DNA of 64,000 bases, from contig NZ_CP046176.1 in the NCBI RefSeq assembly GCF_013009555.1, positions 186,001 to 250,000 of the forward strand, read 5' to 3'. Positions 9,553 to 18,111 of the stretch are shown here, one piece after another. A model generated the notes under the pieces. That model did not search any database, had not been told where the DNA came from, and worked only from the letters and a program-made list of their open reading frames with translations. The translations under genes were made by a program, and so were the position numbers. Source of the DNA: Phocaeicola dorei (lineage in GTDB: Bacteria; Bacteroidota; Bacteroidia; Bacteroidales; Bacteroidaceae). Numbering within the stretch: the stretch's first letter is position 1; the number at the start of each line of letters is the position of its first letter.

Positions 9553-9604
9553 GAAAAAAAAGCAGAAACATACCTTATTATATAGGTGTGCTTCTGCTTT
9601 TTTT
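9553..9604 (+). terminator. Intrinsic terminator after the barrel gene
   Basis: An imperfect stem (aaaagcagaa with ttctgctttt, extended by tacc/ggtg) is followed by a run of T. It lies 32 nt after the barrel gene stop and just before the topA -7 box. Confidence 0.75.
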
Positions 9605-9605
9605 C

Positions 9606-9613
9606 TACTTTTG
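9606..9613 (+). promoter_or_regulatory. -7 box for topA
   Basis: TACTTTTG, an exact TAnnTTTG match, sits 29 nt before the topA ATG and directly after the upstream terminator. Confidence 0.5.
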
Positions 9614-9642
9614 CCCCAAAATAAAATGGAATACATAGTATT

Positions 9643-12081
9643 ATGCAAAAAAATCTAGTAATAGTTGAGTCACCCGCTAAGGCTAAAACCATTGAGAAAT
9701 TCTTGGGTAATGATTATAAAGTCCTTTCCAGTTACGGGCATATCCGGGATTTGAAAAAGAAGGAGTTTAGTATCGATGTAGAGAATGGGTTTGAGCCGAC
9801 TTACGAGATACCGGCAGACAAAAAGAAATTGGTAGCCGAATTGAAAGCGGAGGCAAAGAAAGCTGATATGGTATGGCTTGCATCCGATGAGGATCGTGAA
9901 GGAGAAGCTATTTCATGGCACTTGTTTGAAGTCTTGGGGCTGGACCCTGAGAAGACCAAGCGCATTGTATTCCACGAGATAACCAAAACAGCGATACTAA
10001 AGGCCATCGAAAATCCGCGTGACATTGATGTAAATCTGGTAAATGCCCAGCAAGCACGCCGTATTCTGGATAGAATTGTAGGTTTTGAACTTTCACCGGT
10101 ATTGTGGAAGAAGGTAAAGCCTGCTCTTTCTGCCGGACGTGTGCAATCTGTTGCCGTTCGTTTGATTGTGGAACGTGAACGTGAGGTACATGCTTTTGTC
10201 AGTGAACCGTCTTATCGCGTTACAGCAGTGTTTGAAGTTCCTGATGTTGATGGAAATGAAGTTGAAGTGAAAGCAGAATTGTCCAACCGTTTCAAGACCA
10301 AGGAGGAAGCACAGGCTTTCCTTGAAATTTGTAAGGATGCGCAGTTCTCTATTGAAGATATAATAACCCGCCCTGTGAAGAAATCGCCGGCGGCACCGTT
10401 TACTACTTCTACGTTGCAGCAGGAAGCTGCCCGTAAGTTGGGATTTACAGTAGCGCAGACCATGATGGTGGCACAGCGTCTGTATGAAAACGGACAAATT
10501 ACTTATATGCGTACGGATTCGGTGAACCTTTCGGATTTGGCTTTGAATACTAGCAAGCAGACTATTTTGTCCCTGATGGGAGAAAGATATGTCAAAGTCC
10601 GTAAGTTTGCCACCAAGACTAAAGGAGCACAGGAAGCGCATGAGGCTATCCGTCCTACCTATATGGAGAATGAGACGGTGAGCGGAACCGGTCAGGAACA
10701 GAAATTGTATGAACTGATCTGGAAACGTACCATCGCTTCACAGATGGCAGATGCGGAACTGGAGAAAACAACGGCTACTATTGTAATTAGTAACAGCAGC
10801 GAGAAATTTATCGCTACCGGCGAGGTGATTACTTTTGACGGTTTCCTGCGTGTATATAAGGAATCATATGATGATGACAATGAGCAGGAGGATGAGGGTC
10901 GTCTGTTGCCGCCTCTAAGCAAAGGGGAAAAACTGATAAGAAAAGAAATTTTGGCAACTCAACGCTTTACCCAATGTCCGCCCCGTTATACGGAAGCCAG
11001 CCTGGTACGCAAACTGGAAGAGTTGGGCATCGGTCGTCCATCTACATACGCACCTACCATTTCTACTGTGCAACAACGCGGTTATGTAGAAAAAGGAAAC
11101 AGTGAAGGTGTGAAACGTCCGTATGATACCTTGAAACTGAAAGGCGGCAAGATTACGGAAATTACCAAGACAGAGATTACGGGAAATGAAAAGGCCAAGT
11201 TGTTACCTACTGATACCGGTATCGTGGTAAACGATTTCCTGATGGAGTACTTCCCTGAAATCATGGACTTTAACTTTACAGCGAATGTGGAGAAAGAGTT
11301 CGATGAAGTGGCTGAAGGAGAAAAGGAATGGACTGGTATGATGGACAGTTTCTATAAAGGTTTCCATCCGTTGGTAGATAAGACCATTCACTCTAAGACT
11401 GAGCATAAGGTGGGTGAAAGAGTATTGGGGACAGATCCTGTAAGCGGTAAGCCGGTATCGGTTAAGATAGGTCGTTTCGGTCCGGTTATTCAGATTGGTA
11501 CTGCCGATGATGAAGAGAAACCGCGTTTTGCGCAGTTGGCAAAGGGATTGTCTATGGAAACCATTACGTTGGAAGAAGCGTTGGATGCGTTCAAGCTTCC
11601 CCGTACGTTGGGGGATTATGACGGTCACACGGTGACGGTAGGAGTAGGGCGTTTCGGACCATACGTGCGTTATGACAAACTGTTTGTTTCTATTCCTAAA
11701 GGAACGGACCCGATGGAGATTTCTTTGGATGAAGCGGTCGAACTGATCAAGAATAAGATAGAAGCGCAGGAGAAGAAGTTTATTAAAGTATTCGATGCTG
11801 ACCCTGATATGCAGGTCTTGAACGGACGTTACGGCCCATACATCAGCTATCAGAAAAAGAATTATAAGATCCCTGAGAATGTAGAACCGGCGGATTTAAG
11901 TCTGGAGGCTTGTTTTAAGGTGATTGAATTGCAGAAAAGCAAGGCGGAAACCCGTAAAACGAAAGCGGCTTCAAGAAACAGGGGAACCGTAAATATGGAA
12001 GAGGAGTCCGAAAAAACCGAAGAATCCGCTAAAAGTAAGGCGGCTCCCAAGGTAAAGGGCACTGCAAAAGCAAAAAAATGA
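9643..12081 (+). CDS. topA: DNA topoisomerase I
   Basis: 812 residues. It relaxes negative supercoils through a transient single-strand break. The Toprim domain is at residues 1-120 (VESPAKAKTIEKFLG; the metal-binding motif ASDEDREGEAISWH). The catalytic tyrosine is Tyr288 in ITYMRTDS. The C-terminal third holds several topoisomerase C-terminal repeats without zinc cysteines, recognisable as GRFGPVIQIG, GRFGPYVRYD and NGRYGPYISY. The last 50 residues are Lys/Ala/Glu-rich and probably disordered. aroK overlaps the stop by 4 nt (ATGA). Confidence 0.98.
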   Translation: MQKNLVIVESPAKAKTIEKFLGNDYKVLSSYGHIRDLKKKEFSIDVENGFEPTYEIPADKKKLVAELKAEAKKADMVWLASDEDREGEAISWHLFEVLGLDPEKTKRIVFHEITKTAILKAIENPRDIDVNLVNAQQARRILDRIVGFELSPVLWKKVKPALSAGRVQSVAVRLIVEREREVHAFVSEPSYRVTAVFEVPDVDGNEVEVKAELSNRFKTKEEAQAFLEICKDAQFSIEDIITRPVKKSPAAPFTTSTLQQEAARKLGFTVAQTMMVAQRLYENGQITYMRTDSVNLSDLALNTSKQTILSLMGERYVKVRKFATKTKGAQEAHEAIRPTYMENETVSGTGQEQKLYELIWKRTIASQMADAELEKTTATIVISNSSEKFIATGEVITFDGFLRVYKESYDDDNEQEDEGRLLPPLSKGEKLIRKEILATQRFTQCPPRYTEASLVRKLEELGIGRPSTYAPTISTVQQRGYVEKGNSEGVKRPYDTLKLKGGKITEITKTEITGNEKAKLLPTDTGIVVNDFLMEYFPEIMDFNFTANVEKEFDEVAEGEKEWTGMMDSFYKGFHPLVDKTIHSKTEHKVGERVLGTDPVSGKPVSVKIGRFGPVIQIGTADDEEKPRFAQLAKGLSMETITLEEALDAFKLPRTLGDYDGHTVTVGVGRFGPYVRYDKLFVSIPKGTDPMEISLDEAVELIKNKIEAQEKKFIKVFDADPDMQVLNGRYGPYISYQKKNYKIPENVEPADLSLEACFKVIELQKSKAETRKTKAASRNRGTVNMEEESEKTEESAKSKAAPKVKGTAKAKK

Positions 12082-12605
12082 CACGTATATTTCTAATAGG
12101 ATATATGGGTGCGGGCAAAACGACTCTAGGTAAAGCGTTTGCCTGTGAAATGAGTCTGAATTTCATTGATTTGGACTGGTATATCGAGGAACGTTTCCAT
12201 AAAACCGTTCAACAGTTGTTCTTGGAGCGTGGAGAAGACGGATTCCGGGAACTGGAACGGAAAATGTTGCATGAGGTGGCCGAATTTGAAGATGTGGTTG
12301 TTTCGGCCGGTGGAGGAACACCTTGTTTTTTTGATAACATGGAGTATATGAATGACTGTGGTGATACGGTATTTCTGGATGTGGAACCTGCTGTGTTGTT
12401 TCGCCGTCTGAGAGTGGCCAAGCAGCAACGTCCATTGTTAGCAAATAAAAGTGATGAGGAACTGATGGATTTTATCTGTGAGGCGTTACAGAAAAGACAT
12501 CCGTTTTATTCCAAGGCAAAACATCTGTTTAAAGCTGATGAGCTGGAGGATAAAAAACAAATTCAAGCCTCTGTTGACAGCTTGAGAAAGCAATTGAATA
12601 AATAA
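12078..12605 (+). CDS. aroK: Shikimate kinase
   Basis: 175 residues, normal length. It phosphorylates shikimate with ATP in aromatic amino acid synthesis. The Walker A loop is GYMGAGKTTLG at residues 8-18. The shikimate-binding DLDWYIEERF follows at about 32-41, and the second binding motif SAGGGTPCF is near residue 77. The Arg-rich lid (RVAKQQRPLL) is near 114-123. The ATG overlaps the topA stop, so translation is coupled. Confidence 0.95.
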   Translation: MTRIFLIGYMGAGKTTLGKAFACEMSLNFIDLDWYIEERFHKTVQQLFLERGEDGFRELERKMLHEVAEFEDVVVSAGGGTPCFFDNMEYMNDCGDTVFLDVEPAVLFRRLRVAKQQRPLLANKSDEELMDFICEALQKRHPFYSKAKHLFKADELEDKKQIQASVDSLRKQLNK

Positions 12606-12645
12606 TTATATATAGTAAATACACACTCTTTGTACAGAAGAAGAA

Positions 12646-14538
12646 ATGAGAAAATGGCGTATTGAAGATTCGGAAGAACTCTACAACATAACCGGGTGGG
12701 GAACTTCGTACTTTGGTATCAATGACAAAGGTCATGTAGTGGTAACTCCTCGTAAGGACGGCGTTGAGGTCGACTTGAAAGAGTTGGTCGATGAGTTGCA
12801 ATTGCGGGATGTGGCAGCTCCTATGCTGGTCCGTTTTCCGGATATTCTGGATAATCGTATTGAAAAAATCGCGAACTGCTTTAAGCAGGCATCTGATGAG
12901 TATGGGTATAAGGCCCAGAATTTTATCATTTATCCTATCAAGGTAAACCAGATGCGTCCTGTAGTAGAAGAAATCATTAGTCATGGTAAGAAATTCAATT
13001 TGGGACTGGAAGCCGGTTCCAAACCCGAACTCCATGCGGTGATAGCTGTGAATACAGATTCGGATTCATTGATTATCTGTAACGGATATAAGGACGAAAG
13101 TTATATTGAGTTGGCTCTGCTGGCACAGAAGATGGGGAAACGCATTTTTCTGGTGGTGGAGAAAATGAATGAATTACGCCTGATAGCCAAAATGGCAAAG
13201 CAGCTGAATGTGCGGCCTAACATAGGTATCCGCATCAAGCTGGCTTCTTCGGGAAGTGGTAAATGGGAAGATAGCGGAGGAGACGCCAGTAAGTTTGGCT
13301 TGACATCCAGTGAATTGCTGGAAGCGCTTGACTTCTTGGAAAAGAAAGACATGAAGGACTGTTTGAAACTGATTCATTTTCATATCGGCAGTCAGGTTAC
13401 TAAAATACGTCGTATCAAGACTGCTCTGCGTGAGGCATCGCAATTCTATGTGCAGTTGCATGTGATGGGATTTAATGTGGAATTTGTGGATATCGGTGGT
13501 GGTTTGGGGGTGGATTACGACGGAACTCGTTCTGCCAATAGTGAAAGCAGTGTGAACTACTCTATTCAGGAGTATGTGAATGACTCTATTTCTACGCTGG
13601 TGGATGCCAGTGACAAGAATGGAATTCCTCATCCGAATATTATTACTGAAAGCGGACGTTCACTGACTGCCCATCACTCCGTGCTGATTTTCGAGGTGCT
13701 GGAAACGGCGACTTTGCCCGAAATGGATGAGGATTTCGAAGTAGGTGAAAATGACCATGAATTGGTACATGAACTTTATGAGATATGGGATAATCTGAAT
13801 CAGAGCCGTATGGTGGAGGCGTGGCACGATGCACAGCAGATACGTGAGGAAGCACTTGATTTATTCAGCCACGGTATTGTGGATTTGAAGACCCGTGCCC
13901 AGATAGAGCGTCTGTACTGGTCGGTGACCCGTGAGATCAATCAGATTGCTTCGGGGTTGAAACATGCGCCCGATGAATTCCGCAAACTGGACAAACTGCT
14001 GGCTGATAAATATTTCTGTAATTTCTCGTTGTTCCAGTCGTTGCCGGACTCGTGGGCGATAGATCAGATATTCCCTATCATGCCTATCCAGCGTCTGGAC
14101 GAGAAGCCCGACAGAAATGCTACCTTGCAGGATATTACTTGTGATTCGGATGGAAAGATTGCCAATTTTATCTCTACCCGTTATGTATCGCATGACCTGC
14201 CGGTACATTCGTTGAAAGGAAAAGACGCTTATTATATAGGTGTGTTTCTGGTTGGTGCTTATCAGGAGATTTTGGGTGATATGCACAATTTGTTTGGAGA
14301 TACCAATGCGGTGCATGTCACGGTGGATGACAAAGGATATTCCATTGATCAGGTAATTGATGGTGAAACGGTGGCCGAGGTTTTGGATTATGTACAGTAT
14401 AATCCGAAGAAACTGGTGCGTACACTGGAAACGTGGGTGACCAAATCAGTAAAAGAAGGACGAATTTCTGTAGAGGAAGGAAAAGAATTCCTCTCTAATT
14501 ATCGTTCCGGGTTGTACGGATATACTTATTTGGAATAA
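12646..14538 (+). CDS. speA: Biosynthetic arginine decarboxylase
   Basis: 630 residues, the length typical of the SpeA family. It converts arginine to agmatine with pyridoxal phosphate, the first step of polyamine synthesis by the agmatine route. The PLP lysine is Lys99 in YPIKVNQ. Further family signatures are the glycine-rich DIGGGLGVDYDG and FHIGSQ motifs and ITESGRS. The C-terminal helical part and SFL-like ends are present. argB begins 4 nt after the stop, placing two arginine-related genes together. Confidence 0.97.
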   Translation: MRKWRIEDSEELYNITGWGTSYFGINDKGHVVVTPRKDGVEVDLKELVDELQLRDVAAPMLVRFPDILDNRIEKIANCFKQASDEYGYKAQNFIIYPIKVNQMRPVVEEIISHGKKFNLGLEAGSKPELHAVIAVNTDSDSLIICNGYKDESYIELALLAQKMGKRIFLVVEKMNELRLIAKMAKQLNVRPNIGIRIKLASSGSGKWEDSGGDASKFGLTSSELLEALDFLEKKDMKDCLKLIHFHIGSQVTKIRRIKTALREASQFYVQLHVMGFNVEFVDIGGGLGVDYDGTRSANSESSVNYSIQEYVNDSISTLVDASDKNGIPHPNIITESGRSLTAHHSVLIFEVLETATLPEMDEDFEVGENDHELVHELYEIWDNLNQSRMVEAWHDAQQIREEALDLFSHGIVDLKTRAQIERLYWSVTREINQIASGLKHAPDEFRKLDKLLADKYFCNFSLFQSLPDSWAIDQIFPIMPIQRLDEKPDRNATLQDITCDSDGKIANFISTRYVSHDLPVHSLKGKDAYYIGVFLVGAYQEILGDMHNLFGDTNAVHVTVDDKGYSIDQVIDGETVAEVLDYVQYNPKKLVRTLETWVTKSVKEGRISVEEGKEFLSNYRSGLYGYTYLE

Positions 14539-14542
14539 TAAC

Positions 14543-15316
14543 ATGAAAGAGAAACTGACTATCATAAAAGTAGGTGGAAAAATTGTAGAGGAAGAGTCTA
14601 CACTTAATCAGTTATTGGCTGATTTTTCTGCTATAGGAGGTTATAAGTTGTTGGTACACGGTGGCGGGCGCTCTGCTACCAGACTGGCGGCACAACTAGG
14701 GATTGAAAGCAAGATGGTGAATGGTCGCCGCATTACGGATGCAGAAACGCTGAAAGTGGTAACCATGGTATATGGCGGACTGGTGAATAAGAGTATCGTA
14801 GCCGGTCTTCAGGCAAAAGGTGTGAATGCCATTGGACTGACCGGAGCTGATATGAATGTGATCTGTTCAGTAAAGCGTCCGGTAAAAGACGTGGACTATG
14901 GCTTTGTTGGTGATGTAGAGAAAGTAAATGCCAATTTTTTGGCGGCATTGATCCGTCAGGGCATTGTGCCTGTTATGGCTCCATTGACCCATGACGGCAA
15001 AGGAAGCATGCTGAATACCAATGCTGATACCATTGCCGGAGAAACCGCTAAAGCATTGGCCTCCTTGTTTGATGTGACATTGGTTTATTGTTTTGAGAAA
15101 AAGGGTGTATTGCGTGACGAGAATGATGATGACAGTGTAATTCCTGTCATTACTCCTGAGGAGTTTAAAGAATTTGTAGCGCAAGGTATCATTCAAGGAG
15201 GGATGATTCCTAAGCTGGAAAATTCTTTTTCTGCTATTGATGCAGGCGTCAGTCAGGTGGTAATAACCTTAGCATCAGCCATTAGTGAAGGAAGTGGAAC
15301 CGTAATTAAAAAATAA
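14543..15316 (+). CDS. argB: Acetylglutamate kinase
   Basis: 257 residues. It phosphorylates N-acetylglutamate (or N-succinyl/acyl forms, which Bacteroidetes may use) in arginine synthesis. The amino acid kinase fold shows the N-terminal VGGKIVEEE (Lys for the phosphate), LVHGGGRSATRLA (substrate loop) and GMIPKLENS near the C-terminus. It is 4 nt downstream of speA. A hairpin without a clear T-run follows (15331-15362). Confidence 0.96.
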   Translation: MKEKLTIIKVGGKIVEEESTLNQLLADFSAIGGYKLLVHGGGRSATRLAAQLGIESKMVNGRRITDAETLKVVTMVYGGLVNKSIVAGLQAKGVNAIGLTGADMNVICSVKRPVKDVDYGFVGDVEKVNANFLAALIRQGIVPVMAPLTHDGKGSMLNTNADTIAGETAKALASLFDVTLVYCFEKKGVLRDENDDDSVIPVITPEEFKEFVAQGIIQGGMIPKLENSFSAIDAGVSQVVITLASAISEGSGTVIKK

Positions 15317-15330
15317 TTCAAAAAAACAGG

Positions 15331-15362
15331 CGGGTGAGTGTAACTTTAGTGTAACTCACCCG
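15331..15362 (+). terminator. Hairpin after argB
   Basis: cgggtgagt and actcacccg pair as a 9-bp stem. No T-run follows (tcattatt), so it may be a weak terminator or a processing hairpin between argB and the sigma factor gene. Confidence 0.5.
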
Positions 15363-15378
15363 TCATTATTACAGAGCA

Positions 15379-15888
15379 ATGCGAGAGATCAGTTTCCGAA
15401 ACGATATTCTGCCCCTGAAAGACAAACTCTACAGGTTGGCGCTTCGTATTACGCTGAATAGTGCTGAAGCGGAGGATGTGGTGCAGGATACGATGATCAG
15501 AGTATGGAACAAGCGGGATGAATGGCCGCAGTTTGAATCCATTGAGGCATATTGCCTGACCATTGCTCGTAACTTGGCAATTGACCGCAGTCAGAAGATG
15601 GAAGCGCAAAATTTGGAACTGACCTCTGAAGTGCGGGAGATGCCTGATACATTGACGCCTTATGATCGGTTGGCGCAGAACGAACAAATACAGTTGGTTC
15701 ACCGTCTGGTCAATGAGCTTCCCGAAAGGCAGCGTACAATTATGCAGTTGAGGGATGTTGAAGGAAAGAGTTATAAAGAGATTGCAGATATTTTGCAGAT
15801 TACGGAAGAACAGGTGAAAGTAACCCTTTTCCGTGCCCGGCAGAAAATAAAACAAAGATACACTGAAATAGAGGATTATGGATTATAA
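15379..15888 (+). CDS. ECF-type RNA polymerase sigma factor
   Basis: 169 residues. Region 2 lies around residues 10-80 (AEDVVQDTMIRVWNKRDEW). Region 4 is near 115-165 (LPERQRTIMQLRDVEGKSY with the helix-turn-helix KEIADILQITEEQVKVTLFRA). It should direct RNA polymerase to a small regulon. Its stop overlaps the start of the next gene by 11 nt, the usual layout of a sigma/anti-sigma pair. Confidence 0.93.
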   Translation: MREISFRNDILPLKDKLYRLALRITLNSAEAEDVVQDTMIRVWNKRDEWPQFESIEAYCLTIARNLAIDRSQKMEAQNLELTSEVREMPDTLTPYDRLAQNEQIQLVHRLVNELPERQRTIMQLRDVEGKSYKEIADILQITEEQVKVTLFRARQKIKQRYTEIEDYGL

Positions 15889-16351
15889 ATATATTGAACA
15901 GCTTTTGGAACGTTATTGGAATTGCGAAACTTCATTGGAGGAAGAGCAAATATTACGTTCATTCTTTCGTCAGAAGGAAGTGCCTGCTCATTTACTCCGG
16001 TACAAGCAGTTGTTTGCTTATCAGGATGTGGAGAAGGAGAAAGGTTTGGGAGATGATTTTGATACCAGAATTCTGACCCGGATAGAAAGACCGGTGGTAA
16101 AAGCACAACGTCTGACTATGCGTACGCGCTTTATGCCTCTGTTTAAAGCGGCTGCAATGATTGCCGTGTTGTTTCTTATGGGTACAGTGATGCAACACAC
16201 TATGGAAGGTGGTGATAGTGATACGGTATCGGTACACGATGAGTATCAGAATTCTACTACCGACCCCCAAGTGGCATACGAACCTGTATTGCCTACAGAT
16301 ACGGTGGCAAAGATTACCGTTGATGATACCGGTACAGGGAAAACAAACTAG
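15878..16351 (+). CDS. Probable membrane-anchored anti-sigma partner
   Basis: 157 residues. An N-terminal helical domain (IEQLLERYWNCETSLEEEQILRS) is followed by one membrane segment at about residues 87-106 and an acidic, Thr-rich outer tail. No zinc-binding HxxxCxxC anti-sigma motif is present. The function as anti-sigma factor is inferred from the 11-nt overlap with the sigma gene and the single-TM layout. Some databases label similar proteins otherwise. Confidence 0.7.
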   Translation: MDYKYIEQLLERYWNCETSLEEEQILRSFFRQKEVPAHLLRYKQLFAYQDVEKEKGLGDDFDTRILTRIERPVVKAQRLTMRTRFMPLFKAAAMIAVLFLMGTVMQHTMEGGDSDTVSVHDEYQNSTTDPQVAYEPVLPTDTVAKITVDDTGTGKTN

Positions 16352-16470
16352 AACATTTTCATTTGCTTTTATATAAATATGATAGTTAGTGCTTATTAAA
16401 ACAACTTTTTAATTCGAGGCTGTGAAGTTTCAATTCTCTCAAATTTTAAATTAACTAACTAAATAATTTT

Positions 16471-16505
16471 AAAAAGGATTACCGCGTGAGCAGTAATCCT
16501 TTTTT
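16471..16505 (+). terminator. Bidirectional intrinsic terminator
   Basis: aaaaaggattac pairs with gtaatccttttt around a 10-nt loop and is flanked by A and T runs. It can end both the sigma/anti-sigma message and the convergent DUF2807 gene. Confidence 0.8.
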
Positions 16506-16548
16506 GTTTGGTAGATAATTTAATGTAAAGAGAGAGTTATGAAATGAG

Positions 16549-17280
16549 TTATTTGCTCTTAACGCTTCCAATTCCGGATTTTTTTAGTCCGGTAACCTGA
16601 GGGTCACCGTAGTAGTTTACACTTCCTACTCCCTGGGCACTGATATTTATCGTCCCGGATGCATAACAAGAAACACTTCCCACACCGTTTTGTTCAACTA
16701 CAACATCAGAAACAATCATGTCTTTTGCTTTCAGGCTACCTACTCCTTCCAAATAATATGTCGCATGACCGGCCTGCCCCTTTAAATTGATACTGCCTAC
16801 TCCTTCTTGGGATACTTTGATGGAACGTGCCATTAATGCATTTGCTTCAATACTCCCCACACCTTCAGCACTGATAGAAAGATCTGTTACTTTCACGCTG
16901 TCTTTCAGATAAATACTTCCTACACCTCTTTGCTTGATACTACATAAGACCGGACTGGTAATTGAGATATTGATTTTTGAACTCTTGAAGTTTTTGAATT
17001 TGTCTTTATCCATACTGATACTCAGCGTACTGTCTTTGACCATGACAATGAGTTGGGGGATGTAATTATCCGGACCGTCGGCTTCTACTTTGGTCACATT
17101 CCCTTGAGTAAAGACAATGTTGGCAGGTGCTTTGTTCTCTATCTTATTGAAAGGAGTTACGCTATATTTTTTGGTCATTTTACTCTTGCTGGGTTTCGGA
17201 CCTGATGATATGTGGAAACAGCCTGTCATCATTGTGATTGCCAGAAAAAGACTGAAAAAATAAATAGTTTTTGTTCTCAT
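16549..17280 (-). CDS. DUF2807 (head GIN domain) lipoprotein
   Basis: 243 residues from the ATG at 17280; an upstream in-frame extension to 17448 overlaps the divergent gene and is rejected. Lipobox MMTGC places the lipid on Cys21. The body carries seven copies of a G[VI]GS motif about 20 residues apart (RGVGSIYL, EGVGSIEA, EGVGSINL, EGVGSLKA, NGVGSVSC, QGVGSVNY, SGIGSVKS), which fits a parallel beta solenoid. Function of the family is unknown. The protein should sit on a membrane facing the periplasm or surface. Confidence 0.85.
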   Translation of the reverse strand: MRTKTIYFFSLFLAITMMTGCFHISSGPKPSKSKMTKKYSVTPFNKIENKAPANIVFTQGNVTKVEADGPDNYIPQLIVMVKDSTLSISMDKDKFKNFKSSKINISITSPVLCSIKQRGVGSIYLKDSVKVTDLSISAEGVGSIEANALMARSIKVSQEGVGSINLKGQAGHATYYLEGVGSLKAKDMIVSDVVVEQNGVGSVSCYASGTINISAQGVGSVNYYGDPQVTGLKKSGIGSVKSK

Positions 17281-17371
17281 GGTAATATATATATTTAATT
17301 GGTTTCTGTTAATTAGACGGTGAAGATTCCTGGAAAGTTGCAAATCTCTGCCTTTTTTTATTGGAAAGCTG

Positions 17372-17379
17372 TATCTTTG
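17372..17379 (+). promoter_or_regulatory. -7 box immediately before the YgjP-type gene
   Basis: TATCTTTG ends only 7 nt before the ATG at 17387. With usual Bacteroides spacing, transcription would start at or within a few bases of the start codon. Confidence 0.5.
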
Positions 17380-17386
17380 TATCCGT

Positions 17387-18091
17387 ATGGCAACTAAAAG
17401 AGTACTTCCGGATAAAGATTTTGACCGTATTATAGTGCGTACACACAAGCTGGCGCGTAATGTTACTATGCGGGTAAAGCCCGACGGACTGCATGTTACT
17501 GTTCCTCCTTATAGTTTAAGCAGTAAAGTGCTGGAGGTGGTGGAGCAATACAAGCAACGTCTGTTGGAGGACTGGAGGAAAGTGAGTAAGAAACCGATTG
17601 ATTTAAATTTTCGTATTCATACTCCCTGTTTCCGTTTATGGCTGGAGCAAGGTAACTTTACTTGCTTTTCCGTACGTTTTACCGAGGAGGGAGTCAAGAT
17701 TATCTGTCCGCGGAATGTGGATTTTTCTTTACCTGAAGTACAAAGGCTGGTACGTAATGCCATCATCCGTGCCATGAAGAAAAATGCGCAAGAATATCTG
17801 CCACCTCTTTTATCTGCTTTGTCCGAACAGTATCATTTGCCATTTAAACGTGTGAAGATTACCGGCAGCAAGGGAAGATGGGGAAGTTGTTCGGGAACAG
17901 GCAGTATCAATCTTTCCTGTTATTTGATGTTGTTGCCTCCCCATTTGATGGATTATGTACTGTTACACGAATTGTCTCATACCAAGGAAATGAATCACGG
18001 CCCTCGTTTTTGGGAGTTGCTGGATAGTATGACAGGAGGGAGAGCTCGTGCCTTACGTGCGGAGTTACGTAGATTTAATACTGATTTTTAG
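17387..18091 (+). CDS. YgjP-type (SprT-like) zinc metallopeptidase
   Basis: 234 residues. The zinc site is HELSH at residues 194-198 with a third ligand His204 (HELSHTKEMNHGPRFW). The upstream GSKGRWGSCSGTGSINLS segment is typical of the YgjP/DUF45 family. No signal peptide, so cytoplasmic. The family is sometimes found with restriction or salvage genes, but no such neighbour is present. A -7 box lies so close to the ATG that the message may be nearly leaderless. Confidence 0.9.
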   Translation: MATKRVLPDKDFDRIIVRTHKLARNVTMRVKPDGLHVTVPPYSLSSKVLEVVEQYKQRLLEDWRKVSKKPIDLNFRIHTPCFRLWLEQGNFTCFSVRFTEEGVKIICPRNVDFSLPEVQRLVRNAIIRAMKKNAQEYLPPLLSALSEQYHLPFKRVKITGSKGRWGSCSGTGSINLSCYLMLLPPHLMDYVLLHELSHTKEMNHGPRFWELLDSMTGGRARALRAELRRFNTDF

Positions 18092-18111
18092 AACTATTAA
18101 ATAGAATTACA

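Noticed and set aside
17281..17448. 56-codon extension of the DUF2807 lipoprotein
   Set aside because: It would place the signal peptide and lipobox inside the protein and overlap the divergent peptidase gene.
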